A DNA stretch of 64,000 bases, from positions 230,796-294,795 of the forward strand of contig NZ_JAAZWB010000087.1 in NCBI RefSeq assembly GCF_012524115.1, written 5' to 3'. A program made the translations under genes and the position numbers. The DNA comes from Bacillus sp. RO1. GTDB taxonomy: Bacteria; Bacillota; Bacilli; Bacillales; Bacillaceae_I. How positions within the stretch are numbered: position 1 is the first letter of the stretch; each line of letters begins with the position of its first letter. This document shows positions 17,271-27,302 of this stretch, one piece after another. The notes below the pieces were generated by a model. The model was not told the origin of the DNA and searched no databases. It worked only from the letters and a program-made list of their open reading frames with translations.

Positions 17271-18191
17271 CTATTCGCATTTTGCCATTTCGATTTTCTT
17301 GCGCTTTTCGGTTACCAGTACTTCAAGGTGACGATATAGGTTGACGAATTCTCCTGGAAGCAGACCACCGTATTCGCCGTCTAGATTTAGTTGCATCTTT
17401 TCTTGTGTGTTTACTTTTACCCTGTTGGCTTTTGTATAGATAACCAACGGATCCTTGACATGGTCTCCACGCAGTGCCATGGAAGCAATACGGATGAAGT
17501 CTGCAATATTTGCTTTTTTAAGAATGATCATATCAAACATGCCGTCGTTCATGCAGGAATCTGGCGCAAGCTTTTCAAACCCGCCTACCGAATTCGATAA
17601 GGAAACTAAGAACAGCATGATCTCGCCTTCAAAGATTTTTCCATCGTATTCAATCGTTACGTTTGTCGGGCGAATAGATGGAAGCATCTCAATTCCTTTT
17701 AGGTAGTAGGCAAGCTGGCCAAGCATTGTTTTCATTTTGATTGGTACTTCATAGGACAGCTCGGTCATTTTTCCGCCACCAGCAATATTCATGAAGTACT
17801 GATCATTTGCTTTTCCAATATCCACTGGCATTGGAACGCCTTCTGCGATAACATCGACACAACCTAAAATGTCATCACGCGGCAGGTCAAGTGCTCTGGC
17901 AAAGTCGTTCGTCGTACCCACTGGAATAATGCCAAGCTGTGGTCGGTATTCCTGTTCTGCCAGCCCGTTGACCACTTCGTTTATTGTTCCGTCTCCGCCA
18001 GCTGCCACCACAAGGTCATACTTGCGTTCCACAGCCAGCCTGGCAGCTTCTGTCGCATCTCCATGACCAGTTGTTGCATGGCAGGATGTTTCATAGCCGG
18101 CTTTCTCTAATCTTACCAACACTTCAGGCAGATGCTTTTTGAAAAGCTCTCGACCAGATGTTGGATTGTATATCACCCTAGCTCGTTTCAT
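17271..18191 (-). CDS. dgkB: diacylglycerol kinase (DgkB type)
   Basis: This soluble lipid kinase phosphorylates diacylglycerol to phosphatidic acid, recycling diacylglycerol released during lipoteichoic acid synthesis. The 306-residue protein starts with RARVIYNPTSGRE. The nucleotide motif VVAAGGDGTINEVVNGL is near residue 63, IPVGTTNDFARAL near 95 and LNLDGEYGG near the C-terminus, all typical of the DAGK catalytic family. It is transcribed alone with its own terminator. In B. subtilis it lies in the same neighbourhood as gatCAB. Confidence 0.95.
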   Translation of the reverse strand: MKRARVIYNPTSGRELFKKHLPEVLVRLEKAGYETSCHATTGHGDATEAARLAVERKYDLVVAAGGDGTINEVVNGLAEQEYRPQLGIIPVGTTNDFARALDLPRDDILGCVDVIAEGVPMPVDIGKANDQYFMNIAGGGKMTELSYEVPIKMKTMLGQLAYYLKGIEMLPSIRPTNVTIEYDGKIFEGEIMLFLVSLSNSVGGFEKLAPDSCMNDGMFDMIILKKANIADFIRIASMALRGDHVKDPLVIYTKANRVKVNTQEKMQLNLDGEYGGLLPGEFVNLYRHLEVLVTEKRKKIEMAKCE

Positions 18192-18405
18192 TTCCCATCA
18201 TCCTAAACGTATATTTAACTAAGCCCTCTTTTATATCTATGTGTTGTCTATCTCTGTATGTTGTTATATAAGTTAGTTATATTTACCAATACCACTAAGT
18301 AGTGAACCTGTAACCCACTACTGATAACATATTAGCCTATTCGGGTGTGGATATGCAATTAAAATGAAAATTTTGAGAAATGAGGTTGGCATCCTCCCCT
18401 AAACA

Positions 18406-18457
18406 AAACCCCCACCCGCACCGCCACTTCTCAAAAGTAGCAGCTGCAGGTGAGGGC
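18406..18457 (-). terminator. terminator of the nfeD-floT operon
   Basis: The minus strand has a long GC-rich imperfect hairpin (CCCTCACCTGCAGCTGCTAC against GTGGCGGTGCGGGTGGGGG) ending in TTTTG, 14 bp past the flotillin stop codon. Confidence 0.7.
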
Positions 18458-18470
18458 ACCAAGCTCTTAA

Positions 18471-20006
18471 TTATTCTTCTGTTTTCTTCTCTTCGCTCTT
18501 TTTTGAAGTAGCGATTTCGTTCGTCAGGCTGTCGATGCTGTGACGCACGTTCGCTTTGCCGGAGAAGTTTTCAATCAGTTCTTTTACATCAATTCCAGAT
18601 GACGCCTTTAAGGATTCTTGAAGAGTAGACATCAGGTTTGTTGCGTAGCCAGTCACTTTGTTGGCGCCGCCATTTTCACCGCTTCCGCCAGTGTCCACAA
18701 CCGTAATCTTATCGATGTTGCCAAGTGGAGCTGCAACTTGCTTCGCATATTCAGGAAGCATTTTGATGATCATGTCGAGGATAGCCGCTTGACCGAACTG
18801 TTCGAATGCTTCTGCAATCTTTTCTTTCGCTTCTGCTTCTGCAAGACCTTTCAGGCGGATAACTTCTGCTTCGGATTCCCCTTGCGCTCTTTGGGCATCG
18901 GCAATCGCAAGACCGTCGATACGGACTTTTTCTGCCTCTGCTTTGGCCATTGCTTCGATGCGGTATTTGTTTGCATCTGCTTCTGCCATTTGTTTTGCTT
19001 TATCAGCTGCTGCAGCCTGCTCAACAGAGTAACGGTCTGCATCGGCTTTTTTCTTAACCTCAGAATCGTATTGACGCTCACGACGCAGGATCTCTTTTTC
19101 CTCAAGCTCGATCTGCTTTTGACGCTCGATGATTTTGATCTGCATCTGTTGCTCGGTTACTTCCTGCTTCGCACGCGCTTCTTCGAGGTGATACGCTTGG
19201 TCGGCACGGGCTTTTGCAATGTCTTGCTCGCGGCGGTATTCGGCAACCTTCATTTGGTTCGTTTTTTCCGCTTCCGCAATTTCCGTCGCACGCTCAAGCT
19301 CTGCGCGTTGTGCGTCTTTTGCTGCTTCTGCACGCTTGATACGTGTTTCTTTGTCTGCCTCTGCAGTAGCAATGTCTGCGTCACGCTTTACTTGCGCGAT
19401 ACGTGGTTTACCAAGAGATTCTAAGTAACCGTTGCTGTCACGGATATCACGAATCGTGAAGGAAACGATAATCAATCCCATTTTCGCTAAATCCTGAGAT
19501 GCCACACGTTGTACTTCTTGAGAGAACTTTTCACGGTTTTTGTAGATTTCTTCTACTGTCATGGAACCTAAGATGGAACGAAGGTGACCTTCCAATACTT
19601 CTCGCGCTTCGTTTTCCAGGTCCTCTTTTCTTTTTCCTAAAAATTGCTCGGCAGCAGTAGCGATGTCGCCGATGGAATTGCCGATCTTGATGATCGCGGT
19701 ACCGTCCGCCATCACAGGAACACCTTGCTCTGTGTAAACTTCTGGCGTTTTTACGTCTAGTTTAATAGATAGCAAGCTTAATGGTTCAGATTGTTGGAAT
19801 ACCGGCACGATGAACGCACCGCCACCTCGTACAATCTTGATTTTGTTTCCGGCTTCGTCCGTGTGGACATTTTTCCCGCCCAGGTAGCTACCTGTGATGA
19901 TTAAGGCTTCGTCTGGACCGACTGTTTTGTAGCGCGCGATGAACACGACAATCAGTACGAAAATTAGCGCAACGACGGCACCAATAATGATAAACATTTC
20001 ACCCAT
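18471..20006 (-). CDS. floT: flotillin (FloT/YuaG)
   Basis: This membrane-associated scaffold protein organises functional microdomains. It has 511 residues, as usual. An N-terminal hydrophobic hairpin-like segment (residues 4-25) is followed by the SPFH/PHB domain to about residue 190. A long Glu/Ala/Lys-rich coiled coil (about 205-390), with repeated AEA/EAE tracts such as ADADRYSVEQAAAADKAK, follows; the tail is Gly-rich. It is cotranscribed with the NfeD-like gene 12 bp upstream, the usual partner. The strong amino-acid bias creates a long open frame on the opposite strand, which I reject as a gene. Confidence 0.95.
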   Translation of the reverse strand: MGEMFIIIGAVVALIFVLIVVFIARYKTVGPDEALIITGSYLGGKNVHTDEAGNKIKIVRGGGAFIVPVFQQSEPLSLLSIKLDVKTPEVYTEQGVPVMADGTAIIKIGNSIGDIATAAEQFLGKRKEDLENEAREVLEGHLRSILGSMTVEEIYKNREKFSQEVQRVASQDLAKMGLIIVSFTIRDIRDSNGYLESLGKPRIAQVKRDADIATAEADKETRIKRAEAAKDAQRAELERATEIAEAEKTNQMKVAEYRREQDIAKARADQAYHLEEARAKQEVTEQQMQIKIIERQKQIELEEKEILRRERQYDSEVKKKADADRYSVEQAAAADKAKQMAEADANKYRIEAMAKAEAEKVRIDGLAIADAQRAQGESEAEVIRLKGLAEAEAKEKIAEAFEQFGQAAILDMIIKMLPEYAKQVAAPLGNIDKITVVDTGGSGENGGANKVTGYATNLMSTLQESLKASSGIDVKELIENFSGKANVRHSIDSLTNEIATSKKSEEKKTEE

Positions 20007-20018
20007 TTTCTCTTCCCC

Positions 20019-20558
20019 CTATTTATTATAGTTTTCTAAAACCTTTTCGTATGGAGTGACAGAAACCACTCCGGTTTGGACATCAATGATCAGGACTTCC
20101 GTATCATAAGGGATTTCCTCGTTTTCAAAGCTCTGTGCGGAACGTGAAACGGTGCTTCCCCCGATGCTTAGTACCACTTCCCCAAACCCATCTTTCGGGA
20201 CCGAGATGATAACTCGTGCAAGCTTTCCTTTTAAGTCATCGTCTGTGTAACCGAGTGAGGAATCGGCGGACTTGATTGGTACAAAGACAAAGATGTGAAG
20301 CAGTATGACTAGTAGAAGTGCGAGGACGGCGGCAATGGCCAACACCAGAAAACCTGATAGCGGCGAGTATTTTTCAACTAGATAGCCTGTTGCTCCAAAC
20401 ACAGTAAAAAATGAAAAGATAAGAGCTGGATCAATAGGTAACACATCAAATATCCCGTCTACCACATCTGACAATAATACGTAGATCAGCGTCAAGGCGC
20501 CAAAGATGATGAGGCACCAAAAGTAGAGCGTCATCATGTCCAATCCAAACAACGTCAT
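20019..20558 (-). CDS. NfeD-like membrane protein, flotillin partner (YuaF type)
   Basis: The protein is 179 residues from the chosen ATG. A TTG 12 codons upstream would give 191 residues, but its AAAGGTG binding site would be only about one base away. Three hydrophobic segments (about 8-28, 42-62 and 67-95) precede a soluble OB-fold domain with DDDLKGKLARVIISVPKDGFGEVVL and VQTGVVSVTPYE. NfeD proteins are encoded with flotillins or stomatins and are thought to assist microdomain assembly. The gene heads the two-gene operon. Confidence 0.87.
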   Translation of the reverse strand: MTLFGLDMMTLYFWCLIIFGALTLIYVLLSDVVDGIFDVLPIDPALIFSFFTVFGATGYLVEKYSPLSGFLVLAIAAVLALLLVILLHIFVFVPIKSADSSLGYTDDDLKGKLARVIISVPKDGFGEVVLSIGGSTVSRSAQSFENEEIPYDTEVLIIDVQTGVVSVTPYEKVLENYNK

Positions 20559-20789
20559 AAGCCATCGTTTCCTTTCCTGTTGTATTGAAGGCAATCACCT
20601 TTGGACCCTAATCCTTCTTCCAAAATTTCCTTCCGCTATTATATACGGGTCATTTCTCCTAAAGGTTTCAAAAACATTTCTATTTTTCTACCTTTTTCTT
20701 GGATGATGATAGGTGTAAACTAATAGTAGGAATTTACAAACTTTTACCTATTACATCATAAACCATATAAAAGGGGAAAACTATCACTT

Positions 20790-21692
20790 ATGCTAAAAAA
20801 AGGAATTATCTGCACGATGGGATTGGGCTTGCTGGTGGGTTGCAGCAGTTTCGATAGTTTATTAGAAGAAAAAGAACCATTGTTAGGGAGCTCTCATGCA
20901 GGCAAGTCGACTGTGCCGGAAGTGGCAGTGGTGGACGATGCGGCATGGAAGGCTTTTTTTGAAAAAGAAGAGGACGGTAGTGAGGTGGTTGTCGCACCGG
21001 AAGAACCGGAAGAAGCCGAAGCTCCTCCGACGGAAGAGGAGCCAGCTGACCCAGAAGAGGTTTCCGAACCTGATGAGGTTTCTGAACCCGAAGCGATTCC
21101 TGTCGTGGCCAACCCTGGCGCGATGAATGTGATGGTCAATAAATTCTGGTCGCTGCCGGAAGGGTATCGTCCTGGGGATTTAATTAAGCCAAATGTACCG
21201 TTTTCTTTTGGTGATGAAAACAGCGACCGTTCCAAGCTGCGCGCAGAGGCAGCTGAGTCGCTTGAGATCATGTTCAATGTCGCAAAAGGGGAAGGCATCG
21301 AACTTTATGCGCGGTCCGGCTTCCGTTCTTATGAAACACAAGCTGCTATTTTTAAAAATGAGGTAGCCACATTCGGATATGAGCAGGCGGTCCTCTATGT
21401 GGCGCTGCCTGGAACAAGCGAGCATCAGACAGGACTTGCGATGGATATTACCGCTAAGAGTGTGGGGCTTGAGTTAGTGGAGGCATTGGAAGGGACAGCT
21501 GAGGGCAGGTGGCTTGCGGAAAATGCCCACCACTACGGATTTATTTTGCGCTATCCGAAAGGGAAAACGAATATTACGGGTTATGCGTTCGAACCGTGGC
21601 ACTTCAGGTATGTTGGTGTGGATATTGCTGGTGAGATTTATGCGAAAGGAATTACGTTGGAAGAATATTTGGGAGATGTGCGGGAGTTTTAA
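20790..21692 (+). CDS. VanY-type D-Ala-D-Ala (or L,D/LD-) carboxypeptidase lipoprotein, M15B family
   Basis: This extracellular peptidase trims peptidoglycan stem peptides. The 300-residue precursor has a lipobox LLVGC at residues 14-18. A Glu/Pro-rich linker follows (about 65-105, EEPEEAEAPPTEEE), placing the catalytic domain away from the membrane. The M15B zinc motifs are complete: SGFRSYETQ, then PGTSEHQTGLAMDI (His and Asp ligands) and EPWHFRYVG (catalytic Glu and His ligand). The B. subtilis YodJ group is the nearest I recognise. It stands alone on the plus strand. Confidence 0.9.
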   Translation: MLKKGIICTMGLGLLVGCSSFDSLLEEKEPLLGSSHAGKSTVPEVAVVDDAAWKAFFEKEEDGSEVVVAPEEPEEAEAPPTEEEPADPEEVSEPDEVSEPEAIPVVANPGAMNVMVNKFWSLPEGYRPGDLIKPNVPFSFGDENSDRSKLRAEAAESLEIMFNVAKGEGIELYARSGFRSYETQAAIFKNEVATFGYEQAVLYVALPGTSEHQTGLAMDITAKSVGLELVEALEGTAEGRWLAENAHHYGFILRYPKGKTNITGYAFEPWHFRYVGVDIAGEIYAKGITLEEYLGDVREF

Positions 21693-21812
21693 AAGGGAAA
21701 GGTTATGTGGAGCGCTTTGTTGGCGCTCTTTTTTGTGTTGGAAATTGATTTTGCAGTGGTACTTGCGTGAATTTAGGGGTGTTGGAATGGGTGGCGTAAA
21801 GCTTTGGCTAGT

Positions 21813-21903
21813 TTATTGTCCGGAATTTGAAATTATTGTCCATTTTTAGATTTTATTGTCCAAAGTTTAGATTTATTGTCCACATTTTCATTTTATTGGC
21901 CAA
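21813..21903. repeat. 20-bp-period array, core GGACAATAAA on the minus strand (5 units)
   Basis: TTATTGTCC(A) occurs at 21813, 21833, 21853 and 21873, with TTATTGGCC at 21893, exactly 20 bp apart; the intervening 10-11 bases differ. It lies between the convergent VanY-like and gatB genes, before the gatB terminator. The core shares GGACAAT with some units of the 13764 array. Confidence 0.85.
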
Positions 21904-21972
21904 ATCAGGCCGGATAAATGCCATTCGACACAATACAACACGACTCAACCCATACCACCCCTACTTCCCTCA

Positions 21973-22008
21973 AATAAAAAAACAACCCCAACATCCTGCG
22001 TTGGGGTT
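21973..22008 (-). terminator. terminator of gatCAB
   Basis: AACCCCAAC and GTTGGGGTT form a 9-bp stem, followed on the minus strand by G and seven Ts, 12 bp after the gatB stop codon. Confidence 0.9.
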
Positions 22009-22020
22009 TACTTATCAACA

Positions 22021-23451
22021 TTATCGCTTCTTAATTTCCTCAATCAAAATCTTGTTCACCATTTGAGGGTTTGCCTGGCCTTTGGAGGCTTTCATGATCT
22101 GGCCGACAAGGAAGCCGATGGCACGTTCTGTACCTTCTTTGTAGTCCTGTACGGATTTCGGATTTGCATCCAATGTTTCCCCGACCATTTTACGAAGGGT
22201 CCCTTCGTCCGAAATTTGGACAAGGCCTTTTTCTTTTACGATTTTCTCTGCATAGCCGCCGTTTTCAATTAGTTCTTTGAAAACTTTCTTGGCAATTTTT
22301 GATGAAATCGTGCCCTTTTCAAGAAGTTTAATCATGCCTGCGAGTCCTTCTGGAGTCAGTGCTGTATCATCAAGCTCTTTATTTTCAGCGTTCAGGTAAG
22401 CAGAAACCTCGCCCATCAGCCAGTTGGACGCAAGCTTCGCGTCTGCTCCTGCTTCAACAGTTCCATCAAAGAAATCGGACATTTCTTTAGTGATGGTCAG
22501 GACTTGAGCGTCGTAAGCAGGTAGTCCAAGCTCTTCGACGTAACGCTTTTTGCGCTCGTCTGGAAGAGTCGGGATGTCTGCGCGAACGCGCTCTTTCCAG
22601 TCATCATCAATGTGAAGTGCGACAAGATCCGGCTCAGGGAAGTAACGGTAGTCATCGGATCCTTCTTTTACACGCATCAGAATCGTCTTCTTCGTCGCTT
22701 CGTCATAACGGCGTGTTTCCTGTTCGATCACTCCGCCAGATAAAAGAACTTGCTCTTGGCGAACGACTTCATGCTCCAGTCCTTTTTGGACAAAGTTGAA
22801 GGAGTTCAGGTTTTTCAGTTCAGCTTTTGTACCAAATTCCTTTTGGCCGACTGGACGCAGGGAAATATTCGCATCACAACGCAAAGATCCTTCTTCCATT
22901 TTACAATCAGAAACGCCCGTGTATTGGATGATGGACTTTAGTTTTTCCAGGTAAGCATACGCCTCTTCCGGCGTGCGGATATCAGGTTCCGATACGATTT
23001 CCACAAGCGGTGTACCTTGGCGGTTATAGTCGACAAGGGAATAGCCGTCGCCTGTGTGCATCAATTTACCTGCATCCTCTTCCAAGTGAAGGCGCGTGAT
23101 ACCAATGCGCTTTTTCTCTCCGTTCACTTCAATATCAATCCAGCCGTTCTCGCCGATTGGCTTGTCATGTTGAGAAATCTGATATGCCTTCGGGTTGTCC
23201 GGATAAAAGTAGTTTTTGCGGTCGAATTTGGTGTCGGTTGCCACTTCACAGTTCAGGGCCATTGCAGCCTTCATCGCGTATTCCACCGCCTGTTTGTTCA
23301 GTACAGGCAAGGTTCCCGGATAGCCAAGTTCCACGACACTCGTATTGGAGTTCGGTTCTGCGCCAAATTCGTTCGGACTTGCCGAGAAAATTTTAGATTT
23401 TGTTTTTAATTCTACGTGTACTTCAAGGCCAATAATCGTTTCAAAATTCAT
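22021..23451 (-). CDS. gatB: Asp/Glu-tRNA amidotransferase subunit B
   Basis: GatB activates Glu-tRNA-Gln (and Asp-tRNA-Asn) by phosphorylation so that ammonia from GatA can amidate it. The 476-residue protein starts [20 protein letters not shown], the family hallmark. The cradle domain includes [38 protein letters not shown] and [13 protein letters not shown], and the C-terminal YqeY-like tail starts near residue 330 ([18 protein letters not shown] region). It is the last gene of gatCAB, 16 bp after gatA. Confidence 0.97.
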   Translation of the reverse strand: MNFETIIGLEVHVELKTKSKIFSASPNEFGAEPNSNTSVVELGYPGTLPVLNKQAVEYAMKAAMALNCEVATDTKFDRKNYFYPDNPKAYQISQHDKPIGENGWIDIEVNGEKKRIGITRLHLEEDAGKLMHTGDGYSLVDYNRQGTPLVEIVSEPDIRTPEEAYAYLEKLKSIIQYTGVSDCKMEEGSLRCDANISLRPVGQKEFGTKAELKNLNSFNFVQKGLEHEVVRQEQVLLSGGVIEQETRRYDEATKKTILMRVKEGSDDYRYFPEPDLVALHIDDDWKERVRADIPTLPDERKKRYVEELGLPAYDAQVLTITKEMSDFFDGTVEAGADAKLASNWLMGEVSAYLNAENKELDDTALTPEGLAGMIKLLEKGTISSKIAKKVFKELIENGGYAEKIVKEKGLVQISDEGTLRKMVGETLDANPKSVQDYKEGTERAIGFLVGQIMKASKGQANPQMVNKILIEEIKKR

Positions 23452-23467
23452 ATCTATTTTTCACCCC

Positions 23468-24925
23468 TTACAGCTGTGGCTTCTTTTTATGATGGTCGGT
23501 TGCCTGCTCGAATGCATGGGCAACGCGATAGATAGTGCCCTCGTCAAAATGATTTCCGATGATCTGCAAGCCTACTGGTAGTCCGTCCACAAAGCCTGCT
23601 GGAACAGAGATTCCTGGTACGCCTGCAAGGTTCACTGGGATAGTCAGGATATCATTTGCATACATCGTAAGTGGATCCTTCGTGTTTTCTCCCACTTTAA
23701 AGGCCGGAGTCGGCGTAGTAGGTCCGATGATGACGTCATATTTTTCAAAAACGTCTTCAAAATCCTGCTTTATTAGCGTACGAACCTTTTGAGCTTTTAC
23801 ATAATAAGCATCATAGTGACCTGCGCTCAACGCGTAAGTTCCAAGCATGATTCGGCGCTTCACTTCAGGTCCGAAGCCTTCACTGCGCGTCTGCTTGTAC
23901 ATGTCGATTAGGTTCTTCGCATTGTCTGTGCGGTAGCCATACCGAACGCCGTCAAAACGCGCAAGGTTTGCCGATGCTTCTGATGATGACAATAGATAGT
24001 ACGTTGCTAAAGCGTATTGGGAGTGCGGCAGGGAAACTTCTTCCCATGTTGCTCCTAGCCCCTCTAATACTTTCAATGCATCTTTAACAGATTGGCGTAC
24101 CTCTTCGCTAACGCCTTCTGCCAGATACTCTTTTGGCACACCTATTTTCAGCCCTTTGATATCTCCTGTCAGGCTGGAAAGGAAGTCCGGTACGTCGGCG
24201 TTTGCAGACGTGGAATCCATTGGATCCAGTCCAGAGATCGCTTGTAAAAGGTAGGCATTGTCTTCTACTGTACGCGTGATTGGACCGATTTGGTCAAGGG
24301 ATGAAGCAAAAGCGATTAAACCATAACGGGAAACACGGCCATAAGTAGGTTTTAGGCCGACAACTCCGCAAAAAGCTGCAGGTTGACGGATTGATCCACC
24401 GGTATCAGAACCTAAGGAGAAAAATACTTCCCCTGCCGCTACAGCCGCTGCAGATCCACCGCTTGATCCACCGGGAACACGCTCAAGGTCCCAAGGGTTT
24501 TTCGTTGCAGCAAAGGCAGAGTTTTCATTGGAGGATCCCATGGCAAACTCGTCCATATTTATTTTACCGATCGTGACGGTTTCAGCTTGGTTCAATTTTT
24601 CTACAACGGTTGCATTGTAGATTGGGTTGAAGTCACCAAGTATTTTACTCGCAGCTGTCGTGCGGATGCCTTTTGTGACGATATTGTCCTTAATTCCAAC
24701 TGGAAGGCCAAATAATAGGCCATGTTCTTTTTCTAGTCCTAACGCTTGGTCGAGGACTTTTGCATATTTACGGGCATTCTCTTCATCTAGGGTCAGGAAT
24801 GCTTGTACCTTATCATCGACTTCGTTGATGCGTTTGTACGATGTATCAACGAGGTCAGATACGCTGATTTCTTTTTTATGTAAAAGGCTATGTAATTCCG
24901 ATAGCTTTTTATCAAACAATGACAT
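23468..24925 (-). CDS. gatA: Asp/Glu-tRNA amidotransferase subunit A (glutaminase)
   Basis: GatA hydrolyses glutamine and passes ammonia to GatB. The 485-residue protein has the amidase signature with the Lys-cisSer-Ser triad: the lysine in [11 protein letters not shown], and serines in [17 protein letters not shown] and [16 protein letters not shown]. The segment [23 protein letters not shown] follows as usual for GatA. It lies 23 bp after gatC with a GGAGGG site. Confidence 0.97.
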   Translation of the reverse strand: MSLFDKKLSELHSLLHKKEISVSDLVDTSYKRINEVDDKVQAFLTLDEENARKYAKVLDQALGLEKEHGLLFGLPVGIKDNIVTKGIRTTAASKILGDFNPIYNATVVEKLNQAETVTIGKINMDEFAMGSSNENSAFAATKNPWDLERVPGGSSGGSAAAVAAGEVFFSLGSDTGGSIRQPAAFCGVVGLKPTYGRVSRYGLIAFASSLDQIGPITRTVEDNAYLLQAISGLDPMDSTSANADVPDFLSSLTGDIKGLKIGVPKEYLAEGVSEEVRQSVKDALKVLEGLGATWEEVSLPHSQYALATYYLLSSSEASANLARFDGVRYGYRTDNAKNLIDMYKQTRSEGFGPEVKRRIMLGTYALSAGHYDAYYVKAQKVRTLIKQDFEDVFEKYDVIIGPTTPTPAFKVGENTKDPLTMYANDILTIPVNLAGVPGISVPAGFVDGLPVGLQIIGNHFDEGTIYRVAHAFEQATDHHKKKPQL

Positions 24926-24948
24926 GGGGGTTCCCTCCTTACTCTTTC

Positions 24949-25239
24949 CTATTCAATAATGCTTGGTACGCGAATCTGGCCGTTTTTGTGGTCTGGGGCA
25001 TTTTTCAATACCTCATCCACCGGCAGGCCTTCTTTCGCCACATCTTCCCTCATGACATTCTTCATATGTAGAACATGAGAAGTTGGTTGAACATCTTCTG
25101 TATCTAATTCATTCAGCTTCTCTGCGAATGAAATAATTGCATCTAATTGACTTGTGAACATAACTGCCTCCTCCTCGCTGATCGCAAGACGGGCCAAATG
25201 CGCCACATGCTTCACCTGATCCTCCGAAATACGTGACAT
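24949..25239 (-). CDS. gatC: Asp/Glu-tRNA amidotransferase subunit C
   Basis: GatC is the 96-residue belt subunit that holds GatA and GatB together. It shows [16 protein letters not shown] at the N-terminus, [19 protein letters not shown] in the middle and the short basic end typical of the family. It is the first gene of the operon and is divergent from the proline symporter, as in B. subtilis gatC-opuE. Confidence 0.95.
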   Translation of the reverse strand: MSRISEDQVKHVAHLARLAISEEEAVMFTSQLDAIISFAEKLNELDTEDVQPTSHVLHMKNVMREDVAKEGLPVDEVLKNAPDHKNGQIRVPSIIE

Positions 25240-25350
25240 CCTCTTTCACCTCCACCAAAAATCGAACTTGCACAATACCCCTATCATACTAAACTTTAAC
25301 CCCCACAAGCAATTCTCACGGGATATTGGCATGATATTTCTTTAGTGGAG

Positions 25351-25390
25351 TAAAGAGGGGTCTGACCCTCAATGCGTTAGAGCGCTAAAG
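25351..25390. repeat. dispersed element with GGGTC(A/T)GACCC core, copy 1
   Basis: The sequence TAAAGAGGGGTCTGACCCTC, a short spacer, and GTTAGAGCGCTAAAG match, in inverse orientation, the element at 57924-57964 over about 40 bp with few changes. The core is self-complementary and could form a small hairpin. It is in the gatC/proline symporter divergent gap. Confidence 0.7.
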
Positions 25391-25747
25391 AAACCCTCCT
25401 CTCCCCCCTCTCTAAAGGTTTTATGGCAGGAAGTATGTTTCGTGTTTTTCGGGGGAAAATAAGTGGGCATTCTGGGAAGAGTGAGGGCAAATATGGTAGC
25501 AAATATTACAGCAATATTACGCGTTTGATAATTCTGAATAGTTTTACTTTATTTTTTTACGATTAGGAGGTATGCCCATTGTATCAAGGGGTAGCGTGTT
25601 TTTCTTCCTATTGAAAAAGGTTTCAATCGCTTGAATTAAGGGAAATACTTTGTTAGCTTAAATACTCGTAACCGTTATGAGAGCAATTTGGGGCGCCGAA
25701 ATTGCTGATGTACAAAGAAAACTAAAGAGAATTCAGGAGTTGATATT
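25391..25747. other. intergenic region without a gene
   Basis: This stretch between the gatC side and the proline symporter holds no open frame I would support. It is AT-rich towards the symporter and should hold that gene's promoter, but I see no convincing -35/-10 pair or sigma-B box. A weak binding site (CAGGAGTTG) precedes the symporter's GTG/ATG region. Confidence 0.5.
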
Positions 25748-27256
25748 GTGGAAACAGGAGTATTTATTTCCCTAGCACTTTATTTCATTGCCATGCTAGG
25801 AATAGGTTTATATGCCTATAAAACATCTACAGACGATATTTCAGGCTATATGCTTGGTGGCCGTCAATTAGGACCTGGAGTTACAGCATTATCTGCCGGG
25901 GCATCTGATATGAGTGGATGGATGCTAATGGGTCTACCGGGTGCCATGTATGCTACCGGTGTATCCAGTATGTGGATTGCCATTGGTCTTACAATTGGAG
26001 CATATGTAAACTATTTGGTCGTTGCACCTCGTTTAAGGATTTATACAGAAACTGCGAATGACTCCATTACAATCCCAGATTTCTTTGAGAACCGTTTTTA
26101 TGATGGAACTCGTATTTTACGCTTCGTATCAGCGATTGTTATCATCATTTTCTTCACTCTCTATACATCCTCTGGTTTAGTTTCTGGTGGTACACTATTT
26201 GATAGTGCATTTGGGTTAGACTACAAAACTGGTTTATTCGTAACGGCTGGTGTAGTAGTGGCTTATACATTGTTCGGAGGATTCTTGGCAGTTAGTTTAA
26301 CTGACTTTGTACAAGGTGTCATCATGCTTCTTGCCCTAGTGCTTGTGCCTATAGTTGCATTTACGGATTTAGGCGGTGTTGGTGTCACACTTGATGAAGT
26401 ACGTTCCATCGACCCGACATACCTTGATTTCTTTAAAGGAACAACTGTCCTAGGAATTATTTCTTTACTTGCTTGGGGACTAGGTTACTTTGGTCAACCT
26501 CACATCATCGTTCGATTTATGGCGATTAAGTCCATCCGTGATTTCAAAGCTGCTCGTCGTATCGGAATGAGCTGGATGATCGTTTCCATCATTGGTGCGA
26601 TGGCTACAGGACTTGTAGGGATTGCATATGTGAACCGTACAGGAATGGAATTGGCTGATGCAGAAACAATCTTTATTGTGTTCTCCCAATTCTTGTTCCA
26701 CCCACTAATCAGTGGATTCTTACTTGCAGCAATCTTAGCTGCTATCATGAGTACGATTTCTTCTCAGCTACTTGTTACATCCAGTGCGCTGACTGAAGAC
26801 TTTTATAAAACGTTCTTGCGCCGTGAAGCATCTGATAAAGAACTTGTTTTAATTGGACGTATCTCCGTTCTTATCGTTGCACTAGTAGCGATTGCACTAT
26901 CCTTAACACCTAATGACACCATCCTTAACCTGGTTGGTAACGCATGGGCAGGATTTGGTGCAGCATTTGGTCCAGTGGTTATCCTAAGTCTTTACTGGAA
27001 ACGTATGAACCGTTGGGGTGCGCTTGCAGGTATGCTAGTGGGTACCATCACCGTACTATTATGGATCTATGGTCCATTTACCATCAACGGGGAACCGCTA
27101 ACCGCGTTCTTATATGAAATTATTCCAGGGTTCATCCTAAGTACGATTGCCGTAATTGTTGTAAGTTATATTACAAACTTCCCACGTAAAAAAGTACGTG
27201 AAGGCTTTACGGAAATGGAAGAAACAATGGAAACTGAAACGAATAAAGAAGATTAA
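25748..27256 (+). CDS. opuE: sodium/proline symporter (OpuE/PutP family)
   Basis: This 502-residue secondary transporter imports proline with Na+. About 13 helices are visible. Family features include [32 protein letters not shown] near residues 34-65 (the sodium and proline site region), [15 protein letters not shown] and [28 protein letters not shown]. Position divergent from gatCAB matches B. subtilis opuE, the osmotically induced proline importer. A downstream proline-catabolic dehydrogenase gene would instead fit putP, so sequence alone does not settle osmoprotection versus catabolism. Confidence 0.92.
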   Translation: METGVFISLALYFIAMLGIGLYAYKTSTDDISGYMLGGRQLGPGVTALSAGASDMSGWMLMGLPGAMYATGVSSMWIAIGLTIGAYVNYLVVAPRLRIYTETANDSITIPDFFENRFYDGTRILRFVSAIVIIIFFTLYTSSGLVSGGTLFDSAFGLDYKTGLFVTAGVVVAYTLFGGFLAVSLTDFVQGVIMLLALVLVPIVAFTDLGGVGVTLDEVRSIDPTYLDFFKGTTVLGIISLLAWGLGYFGQPHIIVRFMAIKSIRDFKAARRIGMSWMIVSIIGAMATGLVGIAYVNRTGMELADAETIFIVFSQFLFHPLISGFLLAAILAAIMSTISSQLLVTSSALTEDFYKTFLRREASDKELVLIGRISVLIVALVAIALSLTPNDTILNLVGNAWAGFGAAFGPVVILSLYWKRMNRWGALAGMLVGTITVLLWIYGPFTINGEPLTAFLYEIIPGFILSTIAVIVVSYITNFPRKKVREGFTEMEETMETETNKED

Positions 27257-27263
27257 TTTATAC

Positions 27264-27300
27264 AAAAGAGAACCCGTTCACTTGGACGGGTTCTCTTTTC
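27264..27300. terminator. bidirectional terminator between opuE and the DUF4397 gene
   Basis: AGAGAACCCGT and ACGGGTTCTCT form an 11-bp stem with TTTTC on the plus side and TTTTG on the minus side, serving both convergent genes. Confidence 0.9.
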
Positions 27301-27302
27301 AT

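Noticed and set aside
18618..19424. A 268-residue plus-strand frame opposite floT
   Set aside because: It is a shadow of the Ala/Glu/Lys-rich flotillin coiled coil; the Cys/Phe-rich product and lack of a binding site are typical of antisense frames.
25391..25747. Sigma-B promoter for the proline symporter (as in B. subtilis opuE)
   Set aside because: I looked for GTTT and GGGTAT at the right spacing and found only poor matches such as GTTT with GGGCAT 17 bases away.
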